Shown: positions 1-7,901 of the stretch, one piece after another | Layout: every line of letters begins with the position of its first letter | Position numbering within the stretch: position 1 is the stretch's first letter | Origin: Candidatus Thiovulum stygium | GTDB taxonomy: Bacteria > Campylobacterota > Campylobacteria > Campylobacterales > Thiovulaceae | Direction of reading: 5' to 3' | NCBI GenBank assembly: GCA_021582295.1 | Contig: CP091137.1 | Coordinates: forward strand, 1,072,001-1,136,000 | Length of the DNA: 64,000 bases | Translations under genes and position numbers: made by a program | The notes under the pieces: generated by a model | Seen by the model: only the letters and a program-made list of their open reading frames with translations | The model's database searches: none | What the model was told of the DNA's origin: nothing

Positions 1-221
1 AAAGATTGTTCCATCGATTCTGTGGTTGTTGTGTCAAAATCGCTTAAACCGATTGTGATACCCCAAAAAGTTCCAAGAACTCCTAAAGCCCCAATTTGCG
101 AACGGATACTTTGATCTTTGCGATTAAAGTAAAATAGTTCAGTAAAAAAACCTATAACCATAAGTATTAAAAACACATATGTATTAGGGTTAGATATTGT
201 ATTTAAAAAAATATTTTCCAA
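1..221 (-). CDS. MotA/TolQ/ExbB-type proton-channel protein, ZorA-like (5' part only)
   Basis: Only the first 73 codons are present; the gene runs off the left edge. There is a hydrophobic segment at about residues 11-30, a short basic stretch, then a Gly-rich second segment containing GVLGTFWGITIGL (about 47-59) followed by an Asp/Thr-rich stretch. That LGTFxGIxxGL pattern is typical of the MotA/TolQ/ExbB family of inner-membrane ion-channel subunits, and of its ZorA branch in particular. The TTG at 221 was chosen as start because GGAGG lies 4 nt upstream and no ATG is available. The gene diverges from the next two, the second of which encodes the expected OmpA/MotB-type partner. Family membership is fairly clear; assignment to Zorya defence rather than another motor is inference. 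Confidence 0.6.
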   Translation of the reverse strand, partial: MENIFLNTISNPNTYVFLILMVIGFFTELFYFNRKDQSIRSQIGALGVLGTFWGITIGLSDFDTTTTESMEQS

Positions 222-269
222 ATAGCCTCCAATTTTTGATAATATTATATTCTATTTTTAATAAGGAGG

Positions 270-980
270 TTGAAAATAAAAATCTTTATTAATTTATTAT
301 TTATAGTTGTAAATATATATAGTTACTCAATTAATGAAAATAGCCTTGGTTATTCTAAAGATGAAGCAATTCAAAAAGCAATTGAACAAGCTACTAAAAA
401 AGCACAAATACAAAATATAAATTATATTTATCAAGATTATAAAATAACTAAAATAAAAGTGCAAAAAACTGAAAATCTTGGAACTATCTATGAACTTGAT
501 TTAAATATAAATTTTATAATTGCGAAATCTCCAATTATTGTTCAAAAAGTTAAAAAAGTAGAAGCTAAAAAAGAAATTATTAAAGACACTATTAAACCAG
601 TTGAAGTTAATAAAAGTAATGAAAATAAGCTAATTATTTTTAAAGTTCAAAATAGTAAAAATTGCAATTTATATATTTTAATTATAAATAAGAACATATA
701 TAATCAGAAAAATTTTAATCGTTATGCTTTTCAAGAGAATGAGGATTATTATAACTCAATTAAAAAATATATTTATAAGCTTGATAATAATATGATAATT
801 CTAAAATTAGATGATGGCGAATATTTTATATCTGTTATGAATAAAGCTGATGAATATTTTATTACTGAAAATATAAATTATGAAACATATTTTCGTAATG
901 TTTCTATCAAAAATGGCGAATTTCTCGGAGTTTATCAATTTTCAGAACTTAAATTTCAAAAATCAATATGCAAAGGTTAA
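270..980 (+). CDS. secreted or membrane-anchored protein of unknown function
   Basis: A 236-residue Lys/Asn/Ile-rich protein. Residues 1-20 form a signal-peptide-like hydrophobic stretch with a basic N-terminus. Residues about 25-85 have an alternating helix-strand look (DEAIQKAIEQATKKA, then a hydrophobic strand), loosely like the N-terminal domains of FlgT or Lpp20-type envelope proteins, but I cannot assign a family. The TTG start at 270 directly abuts a perfect AAGGAGG (263-269), leaving no spacer; an ATA codon at 276 would have a normal 6-nt spacer. The stop is one base before the ATG of the OmpA-like gene, so the two are probably co-transcribed and may share a function at the envelope. 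Confidence 0.6.
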   Translation: MKIKIFINLLFIVVNIYSYSINENSLGYSKDEAIQKAIEQATKKAQIQNINYIYQDYKITKIKVQKTENLGTIYELDLNINFIIAKSPIIVQKVKKVEAKKEIIKDTIKPVEVNKSNENKLIIFKVQNSKNCNLYILIINKNIYNQKNFNRYAFQENEDYYNSIKKYIYKLDNNMIILKLDDGEYFISVMNKADEYFITENINYETYFRNVSIKNGEFLGVYQFSELKFQKSICKG

Positions 981-981
981 A

Positions 982-1758
982 ATGACAAATAGTTTAAATA
1001 ACGAGACAGCAATAAATAAAAATATAGATAAAGATGGTGTTGAATTAGTAGATTCGCATGATGTTGAACAATGGATGAGTGTTTCAGATTTGATGTCTGG
1101 ACTTATGTTAATTTTTTTATTGATTGCAATAGCTTTTATGATTTCGATTAGCAAAAAATCTGATAAATTAAAAAATATATCAGAAGAATATATTATTAAA
1201 GAGAAAAATTTAAATCAAGCTCTTAAAGTTGAATTTACGGAAGATGAACTGAAAAGATGGAATGTTGAAATTTTGCCGTCAAATATTGTTCGATTGAAAT
1301 CGCCAGATGTTCTTTTTCCAACTGGCAAAAGCGATTTACAGCCATCATTCAAAATGATTTTAAGCGAATTTTTTCCACGATATATAAAAGTGATTTCAGG
1401 AGATGAATTTAAAGATCATATCGATGAGGTGCGAGTTGAAGGACACACAGATTCAAGATGGTGGAATTTGTCGCCTCGAGAAAGTTATATTTATAATCTA
1501 GATTTATCTCAAGCTCGTGCCAAATCAGTTTTAAATTTTAGTATTAATATTGAAAATATATATATAACTGATAAATTTTATTGGTTAAAAAGTCGTTTTC
1601 GTGCAGTAGGTTTTTCAAGTGCCAAACCTCTTGATAATAATGGCGAATTATGTTCTGATTCTAATTTAAATGAAGATTCTGAAAGATCTCGAAGAGTTGA
1701 ATTTAGAATTATTACAAGAGCTCATGAAGCAATTCAAAAAATGGTGAATAGTTTTTAA
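982..1758 (+). CDS. OmpA/MotB-family peptidoglycan-binding protein, ZorB-like
   Basis: 258 residues. A cytoplasmic N-terminus leads into WMSVSDLMSGLMLIFLLIA (31-49), a single membrane helix preceded by the conserved Trp and carrying Asp36 at its start, as in MotB, TolR and ZorB stator subunits. A short coiled-coil-like linker follows, then an OmpA-like domain (about 105-250) with VEGHTDS at 152-158 and RSRRVEFRI near the end, the usual peptidoglycan-contact motifs. An upstream in-frame start at 880 lies inside the preceding gene; ATG 982 is preferred because AAAGG precedes it and it directly follows that gene's stop. It pairs logically with the divergent MotA/ExbB-like gene. Dedicated ion-driven motor or Zorya-type defence are both possible. 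Confidence 0.75.
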   Translation: MTNSLNNETAINKNIDKDGVELVDSHDVEQWMSVSDLMSGLMLIFLLIAIAFMISISKKSDKLKNISEEYIIKEKNLNQALKVEFTEDELKRWNVEILPSNIVRLKSPDVLFPTGKSDLQPSFKMILSEFFPRYIKVISGDEFKDHIDEVRVEGHTDSRWWNLSPRESYIYNLDLSQARAKSVLNFSINIENIYITDKFYWLKSRFRAVGFSSAKPLDNNGELCSDSNLNEDSERSRRVEFRIITRAHEAIQKMVNSF

Positions 1759-1764
1759 AATATT

Positions 1765-1799
1765 ACCTCATCAAAATCAAAATCAAAATCTGATGAGGT
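1765..1799. terminator. bidirectional hairpin made of an inverted GATGAGGT pair
   Basis: ACCTCATCA (1765-1773) and TGATGAGGT (1791-1799) form a perfect 9-bp stem with a 17-nt loop between two convergent genes. Both arms are copies of the over-represented octamer described separately. Confidence 0.6.
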
Positions 1800-1812
1800 C
1801 TCGCAATGAAAT

Positions 1813-3450
1813 CTAATTAATATTTATATTATTTGGACTATTTTGAATATTTTCTGAAACTATATTAATAGTTTGAGTAGGAAATGCAATTTTTATATCG
1901 CTTTCAGCATTAAAAGCCTCAATGATTTTTGCAGAAATATTTGAACGAAGTATAAGTGTTCCATAAGCATTTGTTAAATACCATATACTTAATTTGATTC
2001 CATAGGTATCTATAAAAGTAAACATTCTTGGTTCAACATTTGTATTTCTCAAATCATATTTATCTCGCAGAGAATTTAATTGTATTCTTGTCATATCTGT
2101 ATAACCAGAAGCAAAAGTTTTTACAACTTCTTTCATAATATGCGAAGCCTTTTTATGATTTGAATCAAAAGTTATCATTATATCTATACCATCCCAAACT
2201 GTTCTAAGAGTATAATGGGTATAATTTGCAATTATGTTACTAAATATATAACTATTTGGAACAAATATAATTCTACCAGCTCTTCTATTAGTTTCATAAC
2301 TTGTAAAAGTTACATCTTCTTGAAGTGTTATTCGTAAAAGCGATATATCAAGAATATCACCTACATAAGTATTTCCATTCATTGAAACTTTAATTCGATC
2401 ACCAACTTTTATTATTCCACCAAATATAATTACAAACCAAGCAAAAAACGAGGTAAATCCATCTTTCATGGCAATTGCTAAACCTGCTGAAGCAAATCCT
2501 AAAATAGTAACAATGTTATTTATATTTTCAAGATATGTAAAAAGTATTACAAAAAATATAATAGTTATCATAATAACATTAACAGCTTTATTACTCATGT
2601 AAATTCGTCTATTATCTTTTAAATAACGACCTATTAACCATTTAGATAAAAACGATAAAGCAATAATTATAGCAATAGTTATTCCAAGAGAAATAAGAGT
2701 TTTACTATGTTCTGCAATTCGATCTTTTATTTCAAGATTAACTTCATCAATTTTTCGATTAAATATTTCTTGTGTTTTTTCTATTGTCGAAAGAGCAATT
2801 TCAAAATCTGTAATTTCTCGTTTTAAAGCTTTTAAAGTTGCATTATCTATATTATCTTTTTTTATAAATTCATTTTTTTGAGTCAAATATTTTAAACGAT
2901 CTTGCAATAACGAAACAATTTTATTAAGCTCCTCATATCGCTTAAGATAATTTTGTCTATGTTGATTATTCTGATTAATTTTAGAAAAAGCAGAAATAAT
3001 AGCAAACGGATTAGATATTATTTGACTAGGTTCAACTGTTGGCGGTTGTAAAAGTTTTTCAAAAGGTGAAATATGCTCTCCAAAAAGTTGAAGCTGTTGA
3101 GTTAAAAGTTCTCGATTACTAACTAAGTTTTTAGTTTCACCATATTTAACTATATCTTTTTCAATTTTTTCAAGCTTTTTCTCTATTTCCAAATATAAAT
3201 TATAGTTACTATAACTTTTTAGCCAAATAGAATTTTCTGGCGATAATTTTTTGTTAATAGACTCAAGAGCAGTTTCTATAAATTCTAATTTAGAAAGTTC
3301 ATTTTTTTTCGAGACATTTTCGTCAGCTGAATATAAAAAATGAGCTATAAAAAGTAAATAAATAAAAATTAGTTTTAATTGCACTAAAAACTGAATGTTA
3401 GCAATTTGAAATAATTTTGATTTAAAGAGATGGTGTTGTAATGTATTCAA
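1813..3450 (-). CDS. MscS-family mechanosensitive channel
   Basis: 545 residues. An N-terminal signal or hydrophobic segment (about 25-41) is followed by a long helical, probably periplasmic coiled-coil region (50-245), then three to four membrane helices (about 250-345). The pore-lining signature ASAGLAIAMKDGF and the MscS beta-domain start KVGDRIKV follow. Such channels release solutes on hypo-osmotic shock. The large periplasmic extension places it with the bigger MscS relatives rather than the minimal 286-residue MscS. The TTG start at 3450 is supported by AGGAG 6 nt upstream. It stands alone, divergent from the lipoprotein gene and convergent with the OmpA-like gene. Confidence 0.85.
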   Translation of the reverse strand: MNTLQHHLFKSKLFQIANIQFLVQLKLIFIYLLFIAHFLYSADENVSKKNELSKLEFIETALESINKKLSPENSIWLKSYSNYNLYLEIEKKLEKIEKDIVKYGETKNLVSNRELLTQQLQLFGEHISPFEKLLQPPTVEPSQIISNPFAIISAFSKINQNNQHRQNYLKRYEELNKIVSLLQDRLKYLTQKNEFIKKDNIDNATLKALKREITDFEIALSTIEKTQEIFNRKIDEVNLEIKDRIAEHSKTLISLGITIAIIIALSFLSKWLIGRYLKDNRRIYMSNKAVNVIMITIIFFVILFTYLENINNIVTILGFASAGLAIAMKDGFTSFFAWFVIIFGGIIKVGDRIKVSMNGNTYVGDILDISLLRITLQEDVTFTSYETNRRAGRIIFVPNSYIFSNIIANYTHYTLRTVWDGIDIMITFDSNHKKASHIMKEVVKTFASGYTDMTRIQLNSLRDKYDLRNTNVEPRMFTFIDTYGIKLSIWYLTNAYGTLILRSNISAKIIEAFNAESDIKIAFPTQTINIVSENIQNSPNNININ

Positions 3451-3525
3451 GTATTTCTCCTAAAATAATTTAGATTTATGTAATTTTACAAATTTTTTAT
3501 TTTTTATATATAAACATTATGAATT

Positions 3526-3551
3526 GAACTTTAAAACTAATTTTAAAGTTC
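3526..3551. promoter_or_regulatory. perfect 11-bp inverted repeat in a divergent intergenic region
   Basis: GAACTTTAAAA (3526-3536) and TTTTAAAGTTC (3541-3551) flank CTAA. No gene ends here: the neighbours at 3450 (minus) and 3680 (plus) diverge, so an operator is more likely than a terminator. The rest of 3451-3679 is A/T-rich, with an imperfect inverted repeat built on TAATCTTT near 3570-3640, and holds no gene. Confidence 0.4.
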
Positions 3552-3679
3552 TACAAAAGTGAGAAAATGTAATCTTTAGATCTTAATCAAAATTTATTAT
3601 TAAATAAATATTTTTTTCTAAAAAGATTAACATTTTACTTTTTTTTTCTAAATTTAATCTTTTTTTAAGGAGGGAGTGC

Positions 3680-5222
3680 ATGAAGCAACTCATATCCAGA
3701 CTAATTCTTTTAGTTGGACTCTCGCTCTTATTTGATGGTTGTGGTGGTGGAAGTGAAACTTCATCATTTACAAATACAACCGGTTCAACAACTCAAAACC
3801 CTAGTGGTGGTAGTAATGTTGTAGATAACGGTCAAAATTCAAATAGTGGCACAAATACCAATACTAACACAAATACTGTCGCCACTAAAAAACTTCTTTT
3901 TGTTGATGCAACTTGTCAAGGTTTAACTCTTACTGCAATTAGTTAAAATAATAGTGTCGTTGGAACAGTTCAAACTGGTTCAGATGGCATTGCAAATGTT
4001 CCAACAGATACTGCTTATGTTCAATTTGAAATTGGCGGAATTATCTTAGGTAAAGTTAATGCAAGTGGAGTTATAGCAATTTCTGAACTTTTCAAAAATG
4101 CTAATATTAACGATCAGCGAGTTTTATTTGTTTAGATAATAGTTCTTATACTGTTTCTATTGAACAACTTTTATCTGATAGCATTTGTAAATTTAATGGT
4201 TTAAGAGTCTCTTATTTAAGTGGTTCTGTTATTGCAAATAGCGAATATTTATGTAATCAACGAACTGTTGGCGGTTATATAACTGGTGAACATAAAATTA
4301 TTTCAGTTGAAGCAAATAGTTCAACTTGTCAAAATGGTGGAACAGAATTTAAACATTCAGTAGATAGCGATAATAATGGCAAAATTGAGACATTTTATTC
4401 AGAAATTAAATGTCGAGATTACAATGCTTCAAATGATCCAAATCTAAAAGTTACTGTTATTTCAACAAATATTCTTTTAACTTCAGATATGAGCGATAGT
4501 AAAAATTGTCCATATGGTGGTTATAGAATTGAACGAGTTATGAAACAGGGTGATAAAATCATTGCTGAATATAATGACTATAACTGCACAACTGTTACTG
4601 CTCAATTAATTCGAGATGATATGAATCCAGTTGTTTTAAAAGCTTCTGAATATTCGAAAAATAGTTTAATAAATAGTTGGTGTCCAAATGGCGGATTTAA
4701 ATATGAGCATAAAGTTTATTTTAATGATATATTAAATCATCAATATTTTGATATTAACTGTTCTCCAGCTTCAACAAGTGAATCTAATAAAACTATTGAA
4801 TTAGCTATTGGCAATTTAACTTGTCCTTATGGTGGTAAAATTGAAACTCATAAACGATTTACAAAAGATACAAATGAATATATTGCTAAATGGGATTATA
4901 ATACAACTGTTTGCGGAAGTGTTGAATATAACCAAACAACTGAAGTTATTGAAACTGTAAGAATTTATAATTTAGGTGATAAAGTTTGTCCAGATGGCGG
5001 TAAAGTTGAACTTCATAAAAGATATATTGCTGATCAACATATTCCATATTGGGACTATAACTCTACAATTTGCGAACATTTAAATTTAAAATTAAAGATG
5101 GAGTTGAATTTGATGCTAGTTCTTCAATTAAAGTTCCTCTTTTATTTAAAGCTGGAACTGTTGGAAATCTTTCAAAAGAGGGTTTTGTTATCGTTAATAT
5201 TCCTGCTCCTGTTTGTAAATAA
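3680..5222 (+). pseudogene. lipoprotein with five C-x-x-G-G repeats, broken by one stop and two frameshifts
   Basis: Starts after AGGAGGG with a lipoprotein signal (LLFDGC, Cys at residue 21) and a long Ser/Thr/Asn/Gly linker. The reading frame is interrupted by an in-frame TAA at 3944-3946, a shift near 4130 and a shift near 5078. One added base at each shift restores about 514 codons ending at 5220-5222. The body has five repeats beginning C-(P/Q)-(Y/N/D)-G-G at 4328, 4507, 4681, 4822 and 4987, each closed by a Cys about 25-40 residues later. The first resembles the CxNGGxxxxxGxDxNxNGxxxxxE repeats of DUF7151-type surface proteins. Function unknown; probably an exposed adhesin-like lipoprotein. 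Whether the breaks are real or sequencing errors cannot be settled here. Confidence 0.65.
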
Positions 5223-5286
5223 ACTACTTTTTATATTATCTTCCTTTAATAATTAAATTTAGAGCAAGATAAATATAATTTAAATA

Positions 5287-5311
5287 TTGCTTAAAATAAA
5301 TAGGTTATAAT
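5287..5311 (+). promoter_or_regulatory. putative promoter for the 5367 gene
   Basis: TATAAT at 5306-5311 with a poorly spaced TTGCTT at 5287. Campylobacterota promoters often lack a good -35 box, so the -10 alone is the evidence. Confidence 0.4.
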
Positions 5312-5314
5312 CGC

Positions 5315-5338
5315 AGTTGGTTGGTTTTCCAGCCAACT
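5315..5338 (+). terminator. 10-bp hairpin followed by a short T run
   Basis: AGTTGGTTGG (5315-5324), a TTTT loop and CCAGCCAACT (5329-5338) form a stem with one G-U pair, then AATTTTTAAT. It either terminates the upstream lipoprotein gene or, since a TATAAT ends at 5311, forms a 5'-leader hairpin of the next transcript. Confidence 0.45.
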
Positions 5339-5366
5339 AATTTTTAATATGTAGAGGTTTTATTAT

Positions 5367-5693
5367 ATGAACGAAGCTATCAATGAAGTTAGCGAAAAAA
5401 GTATAGATTTTAAAAGTGGTTTTGAAGAAGGATTTCATAAAGGAATTGTTCAAGGTTATATAAAAGGACATACTGATGCAACTGAAGAATTTAAAATTCA
5501 ACAAGAAAAAAGTTTTATCGCTAAAATGATGGAATTAATAATCAAAGTTATAAAAGATTCTGTATTTATTAATATACCTTTATCATCTTTAATTAGTGCT
5601 ATTCGATCACTATTTAAAGTTCTTCCTCAACTTTTTCAACTTAGTCAAATTGGAGCATCAGTTCGAGCAACTGCAATTCCACAAACCGCTTAA
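5367..5693 (+). CDS. hypothetical protein with hydrophobic C-terminal half
   Basis: 108 residues; I do not recognise a family. The N-terminal half is acidic, with a Gly-rich patch (FKSGFEEGFHKGIVQGYIKG, 16-35) showing G-x3-G spacing reminiscent of FliH/YscL-type helices. The C-terminal half (about 55-95) is amphipathic to hydrophobic and could lie on or in a membrane. ATG 5367 has AGAGG about 9 nt upstream. It sits alone between two disrupted lipoprotein genes, with its own promoter-like element and a downstream terminator. Confidence 0.55.
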   Translation: MNEAINEVSEKSIDFKSGFEEGFHKGIVQGYIKGHTDATEEFKIQQEKSFIAKMMELIIKVIKDSVFINIPLSSLISAIRSLFKVLPQLFQLSQIGASVRATAIPQTA

Positions 5694-5729
5694 TATATAC
5701 TTTTAAATTTTTTAATTTAGTAAAGTTAG

Positions 5730-5747
5730 CCCTGCTTAATAGCAGGG
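5730..5747. terminator. bidirectional hairpin terminator
   Basis: CCCTGCT (5730-5736) and AGCAGGG (5741-5747) flank TAAT, followed by a T-rich stretch, between two convergent genes. Confidence 0.7.
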
Positions 5748-5765
5748 AGTTATTTTATTAAAGTT

Positions 5766-6507
5766 TTATTGTAATGTTGTTTGATTTGTTTCAGACGAAT
5801 TTGTTATTAAAGTTTGATAAAACTGTTCAACAACATTTAAAGGAACTCCTTGAAATGCTTTTGCAGGAAGATATTTAATACAAATTGCTTGATTTGAATT
5901 TGAAGTTGTTGTTTCGTTTGAATCTCGTAACCAAGGATTTCGAATCAATGTCAAATAATTTGCATTTGTTTTCAAAAGTTGAAGTTCTGAATTAGAAACT
6001 AAAACTTTATTTTTAGCTTGACAAATATTAGATGACTCATTAAAACTTAAACCTAATGATACAAATTTAGGAAGAATTGCACTACTTTCATTTACATCGA
6101 TAGAACCGCCATATTTCGGAGACATTTTGCTACTGCCATTTGTATCTTGAGAAATTGCTTTACATAAAACTTTATGTTTATTCCATTTTTATCAGTAATA
6201 CCATTAATTCTTTCACCAGTTGGAGCAATAACAGAATATGAAATACCGCTAACAATACTATCTTCAACAATACCTATTTTTTCAGCTGATAAAGTAATTT
6301 TTATTGGGTCTTGATTTTGAGTTGTTGTTGATGATGATGAGGTTGAAACAGTTTGAGAATTTGAGGTTAAAGAAGATGTTGAAGTTGAAACAGTTCCAGA
6401 ACCTGAAGAAAAATTAGAACTTTGACTATCTGCACTTCCGCAACCATTAACGATTAGAGAAGAGATAAAGATGATATCAAAGCAAAACTAAGATGATATT
6501 TATTCAT
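5766..6507 (-). pseudogene. lipoprotein of unknown function, broken by two frameshifts
   Basis: The start ATG (6507) opens a signal peptide, then the frame is lost near 6460; with one base added it reads on through a lipobox ending VNGC. A second shift near 6180 separates the middle from a 119-residue C-terminal part. Adding one base at each site gives one frame of about 247 residues: signal peptide, Ser/Thr-rich linker (many TCA/ACA codons), a Gly/Asn-containing domain with single cysteines and an Asn/Thr-rich tail. It shares its build with the lipoprotein gene at 3680 but lacks the C-x-x-G-G repeats. No family recognised. From 6508 to 6690 I see nothing but A/T-rich spacer. Confidence 0.55.
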
Positions 6508-6690
6508 TTGATTTTGAAGTCCTTAAAATAAAATTTGTTATTTCTAAACTCGTTTATTGTAACAAAAAAAATTTAAATAAAAGACAGTTAAAAAATTAAA
6601 ATTAAAAAGATATAAAAAATAAGAAAAATTTTAAATGGAACTTGAAAGTAATGTTGTAGTAAAAATATTATTTGTATAAAAATTTTGGTT

Positions 6691-7064
6691 TGGTGGAGAT
6701 GTGCGGGATCGAACCGCAGTCCAAAAGTGATCTCCAAAGTGTTTCTAATACATGTTTCTTTAAATTGCAAAGTTGTCAATAACAAAAGAGCAATTTACAA
6801 ATCTTTTATTATTCAGCCTCAAAGTCTCAATTTTTCTTCAGAGACAAAAGAAAAATCAAAGCCACTAAAATTTTAACCCCTAAAACAGAACATGGCGATT
6901 CTATCTCAAGAGTGTCAGCATCCCTTTAGGGGATTAAGCAGCTAAAGCTACTGCTGGACGATAAGTTGTATTGTTTGCGTTTAAAAACGGTCGAATATTT
7001 AACGAGATTCCACTCGACATGCTACACAATCTTAATCAGCTCCTGTCGAAGCCAAATCATCCCC
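6691..7064 (-). ncRNA. ssrA: transfer-messenger RNA (tmRNA)
   Basis: The 5' end GGGGATG (from 7064) pairs with CATCTCC before the encoded 3' ACCA (to 6691), and the TpsiC arm reads GGTTCGATCCC, giving the alanine-tRNA-like domain. The tag reading frame inside the RNA encodes ANNTTYRPAVALAA followed by TAA, close in form to other Campylobacterota tags (for example ANNVKFAPAYAKAA in Campylobacter). It rescues stalled ribosomes with SmpB and marks the peptide for proteolysis. Length 374 nt, one piece rather than permuted. A TATAAT (complement of 7124-7129) upstream may be the promoter. Confidence 0.95.
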
Positions 7065-7148
7065 AAATTTTTATTAAATAACAAAATATTCTAAAGAACA
7101 GATTTTATATAAAATCTTAAAGCATTATACTAGTTTTTTTTATATATA

Positions 7149-7460
7149 TCAAACTTTTAAATCTAATTTTTTATTAACTAAATTGTCAAATAAATCTTCA
7201 CTCTGTTTATTATTATGTTTTTTATTTTTATACTTTGGATATACAGAATATACTTCATTGTCAGATAAATGTTCTTCAATTGAACCATTTTCTTCGGTTT
7301 CACGAGTATCTTTTTGTCGTTTATTATTTTCTTCAAAACTATTCATATTTATCATCTCTTGTGCAATTACTCTACCATGAGCTTGAAGAGTTTTACTGCT
7401 TAAAGCAGGAGTATTTTGATTCAAATAAATTTGATTTCCAAGAGATGAAATACCACTCAT
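7149..7460 (-). CDS. small hydrophilic protein of unknown function
   Basis: 103 residues, no signal peptide or membrane segment. The N-terminus (MSGISSLGNQIYLNQN) is followed by a very charged, Lys/Glu/Asn-rich and probably disordered C-terminal half. I cannot name a family. It lies 5 nt after the thioredoxin-like gene stop on the same strand, so the two are probably one transcript ending before the tmRNA gene. Base usage is like that of its neighbours. Confidence 0.55.
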   Translation of the reverse strand: MSGISSLGNQIYLNQNTPALSSKTLQAHGRVIAQEMINMNSFEENNKRQKDTRETEENGSIEEHLSDNEVYSVYPKYKNKKHNNKQSEDLFDNLVNKKLDLKV

Positions 7461-7465
7461 TTATA

Positions 7466-7882
7466 TTATTGAGCCTTTCGTTCTGCATCATCAAGATAAG
7501 ATTGAAAATTTTCAATATCCCAATAGCCAATAACTGGTTTCATAATTGGATCACCATCACTATCTATAAAATAAATTGTAGGAACAGCCCGAACTTTTAA
7601 GATATTTTGAGGATAATTACTTTCACCTTTTGTAAGTTCAACAGTTATAAATTTTGCATTTAATCTTGCGACAACCTCATCATCAGAAAGAGTTGTATTT
7701 TTAAATTTATTACACCATTTACATTGAGGACTTGTAACTAAAACCATTACGGGACGATGTTTTACTTCTGAAGAAGTTACAGCATCAATATAATCACTAC
7801 TCCATTTGATATCTTTATAAGTTGCACCAAATAAAGTAAATGAAAAAATAATAGTCAAACCAAAAATTTTTCTTGTTTTCAT
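7466..7882 (-). CDS. exported thioredoxin-fold protein
   Basis: 138 residues. The start is ATG 7882, with AAGGA 5 nt upstream; a longer frame to 7963 would overlap the gene before it. Residues 1-19 are a signal peptide (KIFGLTIIFSFTLFGA). The redox motif C-K-W-C is in SPQCKWCNKF (about 52-61), and AVPTIYFID supplies the cis-Pro region, both as in the thioredoxin-like families of periplasmic disulfide and cytochrome-maturation proteins. The predicted role is thiol-disulfide exchange in the periplasm; the substrate is unknown. Confidence 0.8.
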   Translation of the reverse strand: MKTRKIFGLTIIFSFTLFGATYKDIKWSSDYIDAVTSSEVKHRPVMVLVTSPQCKWCNKFKNTTLSDDEVVARLNAKFITVELTKGESNYPQNILKVRAVPTIYFIDSDGDPIMKPVIGYWDIENFQSYLDDAERKAQ

Positions 7883-7901
7883 ATATATCCTTGTATAAAT
7901 A

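Noticed and set aside
4489-5256. Met at 4489 as the true start of a 255-residue protein
   Set aside because: It lacks a ribosome site, lies inside a repeat domain, and its last 65 residues come from an out-of-frame tail; the lipoprotein reading across the shifts is better.
6588-6876. ORFs of 60-65 codons over and beside the tmRNA gene
   Set aside because: They overlap the tmRNA 3' end or have no ribosome site and biased composition.
7101-7116. 16-bp palindrome GATTTTATATAAAATC upstream of tmRNA
   Set aside because: Pure A/T symmetry in A/T-rich DNA, expected by chance; no second copy seen.
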